Below, piece after piece: positions 58,002 to 64,000 of a stretch of 64,000 nt of DNA. The DNA lies in contig JAGIAI010000011.1 in assembly GCA_017744935.1 (NCBI GenBank), positions 29,607 through 93,606 of the forward strand, written 5' to 3'. This stretch comes from Variovorax sp. (lineage in GTDB: Bacteria > Pseudomonadota > Gammaproteobacteria > Burkholderiales > Burkholderiaceae_C). The stretch's first letter is position 1. Each line of letters opens with the position of its first letter. The notes below the pieces were generated by a model. The model searched no databases. It saw nothing but the letters and a program-made list of their open reading frames with translations, and was not told where the DNA came from. The position numbers were made by a program, and so were the translations under genes.

Positions 58002-58838
58002 TCAGGCCGGCTTGATGGGCGGCGGCGTGAGGTGCCGCTGCACCAGCGGCGTCTCCGGCGTCGGGTAGCCGGCGGCGCCGAAGGTCTTGACGATCGCCTT
58101 GTGCGTGTCGAAATACACCTGCCAGTAGTGATCGGTGTGCGTGTAGGGACGCACTGCAAGCAGCGGGCCTTCCGGCGTGAACTGCAGGATCTCCACGTCC
58201 GGCGGCTGGTCCTTCGAGACGTTGGGGATCTCGCTCACCGCGGCCTTGAGCCGCTGGATGGCATCGCCGACGTCCACGCCGTTTGCGATCTTGGCAGTGA
58301 CGTCGACACGCCGCCATTGCAGCGTGCTGAAGTTCTGGATCGTCTCCGACAGCACCTTGTTGTTGCCGACGGTCACGACGGTGTTGTCGGGCGAGATCAG
58401 CGTGGTGCCGAAGAGACCAAGCTCCTTGACGGTGCCGGTCACGCCGCCGCCGACGGTCACGAAATCACCCACGCGATACGGCCGAAGGACTTGCAGGAAG
58501 ACGCCGGCCGCGAAGTGCGTGAGCAATCCGCCCCAGGCGGTACCGATCGCGAGCCCCGCGCCAGCAAGCAGCACCGCGAAGGAAGTGGTGCGGATGCCGA
58601 ACATGTCGAGGATCGCCAGGATCAGGACGATGTTCAGGATCACGCCGAGGATCGAGACGAGGTAGTTGCTCAACGTCGGATCCATGCCCTTGCCGCGTTC
58701 GAGCGCCTTTCCGACGAGCTTCTGCGCCAGGCTGATGAGCCATCGGCCGATGGCCCAGGCGATCAGGGCACCGATGACTTTCAGGCCAAAATCGACGCCT
58801 TGCGTCGTTATGAACGTCCAGATCGCTTCCGTATTCAA
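58002..58838 (-). CDS. mscS: Small-conductance mechanosensitive channel (MscS family)
   Basis: The 278-residue protein has three membrane helices; the third contains the pore-lining AGAGLAIGTAWGGLLTHFAAG. The beta domain follows (VGDFVTVGGGVTGTVKELGLF and LISPDNTVVTVGNNK) and then the C-terminal alpha/beta domain. It matches E. coli MscS in size and layout and relieves turgor on osmotic downshock. The start is a TTG at 58838 with a strong GGAG site. It is divergent from the glycosylase gene. Confidence 0.92.
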   Translation of the reverse strand: MNTEAIWTFITTQGVDFGLKVIGALIAWAIGRWLISLAQKLVGKALERGKGMDPTLSNYLVSILGVILNIVLILAILDMFGIRTTSFAVLLAGAGLAIGTAWGGLLTHFAAGVFLQVLRPYRVGDFVTVGGGVTGTVKELGLFGTTLISPDNTVVTVGNNKVLSETIQNFSTLQWRRVDVTAKIANGVDVGDAIQRLKAAVSEIPNVSKDQPPDVEILQFTPEGPLLAVRPYTHTDHYWQVYFDTHKAIVKTFGAAGYPTPETPLVQRHLTPPPIKPA

Positions 58839-58882
58839 GTTCTTCTCCTCACAGGTGCCGGCGGTTCACACCGGCAAGCGTT

Positions 58883-59416
58883 ATGGATAAGCCAGCCTCG
58901 CGCCCAGTCGACGCGGACGCCGTGCTCACGGGCCTCGCACCGATCGTGTCCGAGAAGACCGCCTTGTTGATCCTCGGCAGCTTTCCCGGTGCACGTTCGA
59001 TCGCGGAGCAGCGGTATTATGCTCATCCGCAGAATCATTTCTGGAAGATTTTGCAGGCCCTGTGGCCCGCAAACCCGCTCCCAGTGGGCGTTGACAGCTA
59101 TCAAAAGCGTAGCGCGTGGCTGCTCGACCGGGGGCTGGGCGTATGGGACGTCTATGCGAGTTGCCGGCGGGAAGGCAGCCTCGATACGGCGATCCGCGAT
59201 GCGGTCGCGAACGACATCGCGGGCCTTCATCTGCCGAAGCTCGCGGCGATCGCGCACAACGGTGGCGAGAGCTTCAAGCACGCCCGGCACACGCGCATGC
59301 TCGGCGTGCCGGTCTATCGGCTGCCATCGTCGAGCCCTGCCAACGCGTCCTGGAGTTTCGAGCGCAAGGTCCATGCCTGGCGCGAAGTGTTTGAAAGGTA
59401 TCTGGACATTCCATGA
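58883..59416 (+). CDS. Hypoxanthine/uracil-DNA glycosylase-like protein (UDG family 6 type)
   Basis: The 177-residue product carries LILGSFPGARSIAEQRYYAH (residues 29-48) and QNHFWKILQAL, the first UDG-fold motif, and LPSSSPANA, the closing motif. This combination is typical of DNA-deoxyinosine glycosylases, which remove hypoxanthine and sometimes uracil from DNA. Its stop overlaps the next gene (ATGA). Substrate preference is inferred from the family. Confidence 0.85.
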   Translation: MDKPASRPVDADAVLTGLAPIVSEKTALLILGSFPGARSIAEQRYYAHPQNHFWKILQALWPANPLPVGVDSYQKRSAWLLDRGLGVWDVYASCRREGSLDTAIRDAVANDIAGLHLPKLAAIAHNGGESFKHARHTRMLGVPVYRLPSSSPANASWSFERKVHAWREVFERYLDIP

Positions 59417-60156
59417 AGGTCTCTCTCCCCGAGGTCAACTTCTCCGATTGGGGAGACGTGCGCTACCTCCACCTGGGCACGGAATGGGTGCAGGGTTCGA
59501 TGAAGCTCGACGCGCCTTTCGACATCGAACTCGAATACGTGCAACGCATGATGGCGTGGTTGCTCTTCGTCGATCCGGCGGGCGTCCCGAAGCGCCATGC
59601 GATGCAGCTCGGGCTCGGTGCCGCGAGCCTCACCAAGTTCTGCCGCAAGACGCTGCGCACGCGCACGACCGCGATCGAACTCAATCCACAAGTGGTGGCG
59701 GCGTGCCGCGGCTGGTTCAAGCTGCCAGCTGACGACGCGAAGCTGCAGGTGGTTGTGGCCGACGCGGCCACCGAAATCCGCAAGCCCCAGTGGCTGGGCA
59801 CCGTCGATGCGCTGCAGGTCGACCTCTACGACCACGAGGCTGCCGCGCCGGTGCTCGACAGCGAAGACTTCTACGCCGACTGCCGTGGTCTTCTGACCGA
59901 GGACGGTTGCATGACCGTCAATCTCTTCGGTCGCTCATCGAGCTACGAGCGCAGCCTCGCGAAGATCGTCGCGGCCTTCGGCGAAGAAGCGGTGTGGGCG
60001 TTCAAGCCGACGCGTGAAGGCAACACGATCGTGCTCGCGCAGCGCGAAGTCACCCAACCGAAACGGCCCGTGCTTGCCGACCGTGCGCAAACCATCCAGA
60101 CTCGCTGGAGTCTGCCCGCTCCCAAATGGCTGCGCGTGTTCAAGCCTGTGGCTTGA
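59413..60156 (+). CDS. Spermidine-synthase-like protein
   Basis: The 247-residue protein has a Rossmann-like SAM/dcSAM-binding fold: MQLGLGAASLTKF, the acidic AIELNPQVVAACR, and VDALQVDLYDHE where the catalytic Asp of spermidine synthases would lie. The N-terminal strand domain of true SpeE is shortened, so polyamine synthesis is not certain. It overlaps the glycosylase gene and precedes the GspE-like gene by 20 bases. Confidence 0.8.
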   Translation: MKVSLPEVNFSDWGDVRYLHLGTEWVQGSMKLDAPFDIELEYVQRMMAWLLFVDPAGVPKRHAMQLGLGAASLTKFCRKTLRTRTTAIELNPQVVAACRGWFKLPADDAKLQVVVADAATEIRKPQWLGTVDALQVDLYDHEAAAPVLDSEDFYADCRGLLTEDGCMTVNLFGRSSSYERSLAKIVAAFGEEAVWAFKPTREGNTIVLAQREVTQPKRPVLADRAQTIQTRWSLPAPKWLRVFKPVA

Positions 60157-60176
60157 GTGGCGCGAGGCTTGCCTCT

Positions 60177-61961
60177 ATGAACGCTGTGACCTTGCCTTCT
60201 TCTGATTCCCGGTTCGAAGGGCCGCTCGATCTGCGGCACCTCATCGAATGGCTCGCCCGGGATGGCGTGATCTCGCCGCACGAAGCCAAGCGAACGCTCG
60301 CGCGCTGCGCGCAGGCCGAGAGCCGGCAGCCGCCGCTGGTGCGTCTCGCGAGCGTCGCGATGACGCGCGAGGGCGACGGCAAGCCGCTCGACCTGGAAAT
60401 GCTCACGCAATGGCTCGCCGCGCGCGCGGGCCTCGCATACCTGCGCATCGATCCGCTGAAGGTCGACGTGGGCAAGGTCGCCGACACGATGAGCGCAGCC
60501 TATGCAGAGCGGCACAAGGTGCTGCCGGTGCAGGTCACGCCGAGCGAAGTGGTGGTCGCGACCTCGGAGCCCTTCCTCACGGACTGGATCGGCGAGGTCG
60601 AGCGCCAGGCGCGCCGATCAGTGCGGCGCGTGGTCGCGAATCCGTCCGACATCCAGCGCTACACGGCCGAGTTCTTCGCGCTCGCGAAATCGGTTCGCGC
60701 GGCGCAGAAAGCGGGCTCCGGGGCGAGCACCGCGAGCTTCGAGCAGCTGGTGGAGCTCGGCAAGTCGAACAAGCAGCTCGACGCCAATGACCAGAGCGTG
60801 GTGCAGGTGGTGGACTGGCTCTGGCAATACGCCTTCGATCAACGCGCGAGCGACATCCACCTCGAACCGCGGCGCGACCAGGGTGTGATCCGCTTTCGCA
60901 TCGACGGAGTCCTGCATCCCGCCTACCAGATGCCGATGGGCGTGATGAGCGCGATGATCTCGCGCATCAAGCTGCTCGGCCGCATGGACGTGGTCGAGAA
61001 GCGCCGACCGCTCGACGGCCGCATCAAGACGCGCAACATACGCGGCGAAGAAATCGAAATGCGGCTTTCCACGCTGCCCACCGCCTTCGGCGAGAAGATG
61101 GTGATGCGCATCTTCGATCCGGACACCGCGGTCAAGGATCTCGATGCGCTGGGCTTCGCGCAGCACGACGCGAAGCGTTGGGAGCAGCTCGTGACACGGC
61201 CGCACGGCATCATCCTCGTGACGGGGCCGACCGGTTCGGGCAAGACCACGACGCTGTACTCCACGCTCAAGCGTGTGGCCACCGAAGAGGTCAACGTCAG
61301 CACGGTGGAGGACCCGATCGAAATGATCGAACCGTCGTTCAACCAGACGCAGGTGCAGCCGCAGCTCGACTTCGGCTTCACCGAGGGCCTGCGCGCACTG
61401 ATGCGGCAGGACCCGGACATCATCATGGTCGGCGAAATCCGCGACCTCGCCACCGCCGAGATGGCGGTGCAGGCGGCGCTCACCGGTCACCTCGTCTTCA
61501 GCACGCTGCACACCAACGACGCGCCAAGCGCGATCACGCGGTTGATGGAGCTGGGCGTGCCGTCGTACCTCATCAACGCGGTGATGCTCGGCGTCCTGGC
61601 CCAGCGGCTGGTGCGCACGCTGTGCCCGCACTGCAAGGCGCCCGATGAATCGGTCACGCGAGAGAAGCTCGCTGAGTTCGTCGCGCCGTGGCAGATCAGC
61701 GGTTCGGTGCGCGCCTATCGGCCGGTGGGTTGCGTGGACTGCCGCATGACGGGGTACATGGGCCGCATGGGTCTTTACGAACTGCTCACCGTGACCGAGG
61801 CTTTCAAGAGCGAAGTCACCAAGGAACCGAGCATGGCGCCGCTGAGAAGACAGGCGGTGGCGGATGGCATGCGCCCCCTGCGGTTGGCCGGTGCGCTTCG
61901 GGTCGCCGAGGGGGTGACCACCATCGAGGAAGTGCTGAGCGCGACGCCGCCGCTCGAGTAG
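60177..61961 (+). CDS. GspE/PilB-type secretion or pilus ATPase
   Basis: The 594-residue ATPase has an N-terminal MshEN-like domain (residues 15-150), the Asp-box region SDIHLEPR, Walker A GPTGSGKT at residues 350-357, Walker B region GEIRDLATAEMA, HTNDAPSAITRL and a C-terminal zinc motif with CPHC and CVDC. GspE/PilB ATPases drive assembly of type II secretion or type IV pilus filaments. No gspF, pilC or pilin gene is in the window, so its partner complex lies elsewhere. The ATG at 60177 starts the conserved region. Confidence 0.88.
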   Translation: MNAVTLPSSDSRFEGPLDLRHLIEWLARDGVISPHEAKRTLARCAQAESRQPPLVRLASVAMTREGDGKPLDLEMLTQWLAARAGLAYLRIDPLKVDVGKVADTMSAAYAERHKVLPVQVTPSEVVVATSEPFLTDWIGEVERQARRSVRRVVANPSDIQRYTAEFFALAKSVRAAQKAGSGASTASFEQLVELGKSNKQLDANDQSVVQVVDWLWQYAFDQRASDIHLEPRRDQGVIRFRIDGVLHPAYQMPMGVMSAMISRIKLLGRMDVVEKRRPLDGRIKTRNIRGEEIEMRLSTLPTAFGEKMVMRIFDPDTAVKDLDALGFAQHDAKRWEQLVTRPHGIILVTGPTGSGKTTTLYSTLKRVATEEVNVSTVEDPIEMIEPSFNQTQVQPQLDFGFTEGLRALMRQDPDIIMVGEIRDLATAEMAVQAALTGHLVFSTLHTNDAPSAITRLMELGVPSYLINAVMLGVLAQRLVRTLCPHCKAPDESVTREKLAEFVAPWQISGSVRAYRPVGCVDCRMTGYMGRMGLYELLTVTEAFKSEVTKEPSMAPLRRQAVADGMRPLRLAGALRVAEGVTTIEEVLSATPPLE

Positions 61962-62012
61962 TCGCCCGAGGCCAACTCAGCGAGCTGGAAAAAGGAAGAA
62001 TTTCACGGTCGG

Positions 62013-62036
62013 AGCCGATAGCAACATCGGCTTTTT
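62013..62036 (+). terminator. Terminator after the GspE-like gene
   Basis: AGCCGAT and ATCGGCT pair around agcaac and are followed by TTTTT. It lies 52 bases after the GspE-like stop. It could also act as an attenuator for the small gene downstream. Confidence 0.75.
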
Positions 62037-62044
62037 GGATGATT

Positions 62045-62093
62045 CCCAAGGGCCCCGCCAGGGCGCAAAGTCACGCCACGGACGACCCTTGGG
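62045..62093 (+). promoter_or_regulatory. Leader hairpin that covers the ribosome-binding site of the next gene
   Basis: CCCAAGGG (62045-62052) pairs with CCCTTGGG (62086-62093), enclosing a second stem GGCG/CGCC (62062-62077). The right arm overlaps the GGGAG ribosome-binding site of the small gene starting at 62102. Folding would hide that site, suggesting translational control by temperature, a ligand or a small RNA. Confidence 0.45.
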
Positions 62094-62101
62094 AGATCGA
62101 C

Positions 62102-62260
62102 ATGGACTCTGAGGTTTTCACGATTGCTGCACTGGCACTGCTCGTTGCAGGAGGCTGGTTGATCGATCTTCTGAACCATCGTGAGGAGTCCCGCCTGAGC
62201 CGCGGTATGGCCCGCCAGATCAAGAAATCGACAGACACCATCCACGGCATGCTGCACTGA
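62102..62260 (+). CDS. Small single-helix membrane protein, 52 residues
   Basis: The product begins MDSEVFTIAALALLVAGGWL, giving one membrane helix (residues 6-24), and continues with a basic cytosolic tail (SRLSRGMARQIKKSTD). A GGGAG site lies seven bases before the ATG. It is preceded by a terminator and a hairpin covering the ribosome-binding site. No family is recognised, but the membrane helix with a positive-inside tail and the clear start support it as real. Confidence 0.6.
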   Translation: MDSEVFTIAALALLVAGGWLIDLLNHREESRLSRGMARQIKKSTDTIHGMLH

Positions 62261-62281
62261 CTCCCAGGCGACCTCCGACGC

Positions 62282-63079
62282 TTACGTGGTTGCCAATGCG
62301 GCCAGTTGGCGCCGCAACGATTCATTCTCGGCAGTCAACTCGGCGACTCGCTGCCGCAGCATCTGCAGTTCATCGACCTGACCCGGCTCATCCGATGCGG
62401 CGGCGGATTCTTCCTTGGGCTTCCGCTTCGATTCCCGGACCCGCTTCGCGGCCTGCTTCAATTCATCCTTGCCGCCGGTCGCCGCGGCGACCTGCTCTTC
62501 GGCGGGCAACGTCGCCACCGCCGCAGCTGCGTTGATCGAGATCGTGCCGGCCTTGACGGCGGCCACCACCTCCGGCGCGGCCTGCTTCTGGATCTTCTCG
62601 ATCATCACCACCTGATTGCTGCTGAGGCGCGCGGCCTTGGCCAGGGCTTCGCGACTTTCGAACGGCGCGGGCGGCGGCGCGTCCACGGCGGTGGTGGCTT
62701 CGGTGTCTTCCGCGGCCGCCGCGGCGTCATTCGCCGGGACTGTGCCGCGCGATCGCCGGTCCGACACGATCTCGCGCTTGCGTAGTGCGAGCACGCCGCG
62801 CTGGAAATCCGACAGGCTCCGGCGGCCGAGATGCTGCTCGATCATCCAGAGATGCACGTCCTCCATCGACTGGAAGCGCGCGTTCTGCACCGTCTGAAAG
62901 GGCACGCCGTGTTTCTGGCAGATGCGATAGCGGTTGTGGCCGTCCACCAGCACGTTGCCCCAGAGCACGAGTGCGTCGCGGCAGCCTTCCGCGAGGATGC
63001 TTTGTTCGAGGGACTCTTCCTCCTCGGCAGTCAACGGATCGATATAGGCCTTGAGTTCTTCGTTGACGACGATGTCCAT
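62282..63079 (-). CDS. ParB-like protein without a partner ParA
   Basis: The 265-residue protein has a ParB/Srx-like N-terminal domain with VLVDGHNRYRIC (about residues 43-54), a helical DNA-binding region in the middle (FQRGVLALRKREIV to AKAARLSSNQVVMIEKI) and a C-terminal coiled coil rich in Glu and Arg. Chromosomal ParB normally sits next to ParA; none is seen here. It is more likely a stand-alone DNA-binding or nucleotidase protein of the ParB superfamily. It is divergent from tctB. Confidence 0.75.
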   Translation of the reverse strand: MDIVVNEELKAYIDPLTAEEEESLEQSILAEGCRDALVLWGNVLVDGHNRYRICQKHGVPFQTVQNARFQSMEDVHLWMIEQHLGRRSLSDFQRGVLALRKREIVSDRRSRGTVPANDAAAAAEDTEATTAVDAPPPAPFESREALAKAARLSSNQVVMIEKIQKQAAPEVVAAVKAGTISINAAAAVATLPAEEQVAAATGGKDELKQAAKRVRESKRKPKEESAAASDEPGQVDELQMLRQRVAELTAENESLRRQLAALATT

Positions 63080-63234
63080 GAGGGAGCGGCAGCGCGGAGC
63101 AGAGTGAGAAGGGGCCGCATTTTAGAGATGCAGGGGCAGGGATAACCCTCGGCGCCCGGTAGGTGGAATCCACATCGACCTGACTTTTGGCTGACTTCAC
63201 AATTCGCGATCGAATTTTTTCGTGGAGACTGTTC

Positions 63235-63723
63235 GTGAAAATCAAGAGTCAGAAAGACTTCTTCGCGGGGGTGATGTTCGCCGTCGTCGGAGTTGCCTTC
63301 GCCTGGGGTGCCACGACGTACAACGTCGGCACCGGCGCCCGCATGGGCCCCGGCTACTTTCCGCTGATGCTGGGCATCCTCATGGCCATCATCGGGCTTG
63401 GCGTCATGTTCACCGGCCTCACGGTCGAGACCGAGGACGGCGAGAAGATCGGCAAGTGGGCCTGGAAGCAGGTCGTCTACATCATCGGCGCGAACCTCGC
63501 CTTCGGCGTGCTGCTCGGCGGGCTGCCGAGCATCGGCGTGCCGGCGATGGGCATGATCATCGCGATCTACGCGCTCGTGATCATCTCGAGTCTCGCCGGC
63601 GAGCACTTCAATCTGAAAGACGTGCTCATCCTTGCCACCATTCTGGCAGTCGGCAGCTATGTCGCCTTCATCTGGGCGCTGAAGCTGCAGATCCAGGTGT
63701 GGCCTACCTTCATCACGGGCTGA
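63235..63723 (+). CDS. tctB: Tripartite tricarboxylate transporter small membrane subunit TctB
   Basis: TctB is the small integral membrane part of the TTT uptake systems. The 162-residue product has four hydrophobic helices and the family segment [19 protein letters not shown] near residues 30-48. The GTG start at 63235 has GGAG nine bases upstream; a longer frame adds a non-conserved stretch. It precedes tctA by 10 bases. Confidence 0.9.
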   Translation: MKIKSQKDFFAGVMFAVVGVAFAWGATTYNVGTGARMGPGYFPLMLGILMAIIGLGVMFTGLTVETEDGEKIGKWAWKQVVYIIGANLAFGVLLGGLPSIGVPAMGMIIAIYALVIISSLAGEHFNLKDVLILATILAVGSYVAFIWALKLQIQVWPTFITG

Positions 63724-63733
63724 GGACGGCGCC

Positions 63734-64000
63734 ATGGATCTCATTACCAATCTTTCGCTGGGTTTTGGCGTTGCCTTCACCTTCACGAATCTTCTGTACT
63801 GCCTGGTCGGTTGCATTCTGGGCACGCTGATCGGCGTGCTGCCGGGCATCGGCCCTGTCGCGACCATCGCGATGCTGCTGCCGGCGACGTATGCACTGCC
63901 ACCTGTGTCGGCGCTGATCATGCTGGCCGGCATCTACTACGGCGCGCAGTACGGCGGCTCCACCACCGCCATCCTGGTCAACCTGCCGGGCGAGTCGTCC
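63734..64000 (+). CDS. tctA: Tripartite tricarboxylate transporter large subunit TctA (partial)
   Basis: The first 89 codons are present and the gene continues past the window. The sequence [21 protein letters not shown] and [20 protein letters not shown] are hallmark TctA segments that line the substrate path. Usually a tctC binding-protein gene is near; none is visible upstream, so it may lie downstream or elsewhere. Confidence 0.93.
   Translation, partial: MDLITNLSLGFGVAFTFTNLLYCLVGCILGTLIGVLPGIGPVATIAMLLPATYALPPVSALIMLAGIYYGAQYGGSTTAILVNLPGESS

Noticed and set aside
62041..62101. Possible cyclic-di-GMP riboswitch because of a GCGCAAAG stretch
   Set aside because: The second conserved CACGCA-type element and the tetraloop receptor expected for that class are not visible; the structure is reported only as an unassigned leader.

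Overview
The window is a dense, GC-rich stretch of chromosome from a betaproteobacterium of the order Burkholderiales, most probably a Comamonadaceae member close to Variovorax. This rests on gene content and order (mutM beside a TPR gene and a lolB-like start, nadK-recN-rapZ, gmk-rpoZ-spoT, rph-rdgB-hemW, a urease operon with hupE inside it, the asdA/aspT pair, a TctB/TctA transporter, and an HU protein with a lysine/alanine-rich tail). It is inference, because no database search was possible. I see no transposase, prophage module or CRISPR array.

Layout. 1-12 kb: housekeeping and DNA repair (TPR protein, mutM, dynamin-like GTPase, mutY, rapZ, recN, nadK, hrcA), two tRNAs (CAU and Arg-ACG), a small membrane protein, a roughly 600-base stretch without a convincing gene, and greB. 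12-21 kb: the minus-strand series yicC, gmk, rpoZ, spoT, then the plus-strand series Ser/Thr kinase, PP2C phosphatase, rph, rdgB, hemW, tetR. 21.7-27.7 kb: tRNA-Ser, a PucR-like regulator, a large lipoprotein with a hydrolase-like nucleophile motif, three small exported proteins and an HU protein with a histone-H1-like tail. 27.7-30.3 kb: a Zn/Cd/Pb-type P1B ATPase and a DUF1488-like gene.

30.4-40 kb is the most interesting part. A minus-strand urease operon (ureA, hupE, ureB, ureC, ureE, ureF, ureG) lies back to back with a very large plus-strand gene. That gene joins an NCS1-type nucleobase/allantoin permease, an eight-cysteine cluster, extra membrane helices and a complete hybrid histidine kinase. 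A LuxR-type response regulator overlaps it by ATGA. The divergent region holds a perfect 15-base inverted repeat. A transporter-coupled two-component system sensing a nitrogen compound beside urease is a reasonable hypothesis. No ureD is present in the operon.

40-46 kb: two uncharacterised genes, recJ, an RpfE-like gene and lolCD. 46-52 kb: a short-chain dehydrogenase, aspartate 4-decarboxylase and two tandem AspT-type exchangers, which together look like an aspartate-to-alanine proton-motive cycle. 52-57 kb: a MoxR/DUF58/VWA cluster led by a membrane-anchored trypsin-like protease, then a TatD-family hydrolase and an 11-residue-repeat exported protein. 58-64 kb: mscS, a hypoxanthine/uracil-DNA glycosylase-like gene, a spermidine-synthase-like gene, an orphan GspE/PilB-type ATPase, a 52-residue membrane protein behind a structured leader, a ParB-like protein, and the start of a tripartite tricarboxylate transporter (tctB, tctA) cut by the window end.
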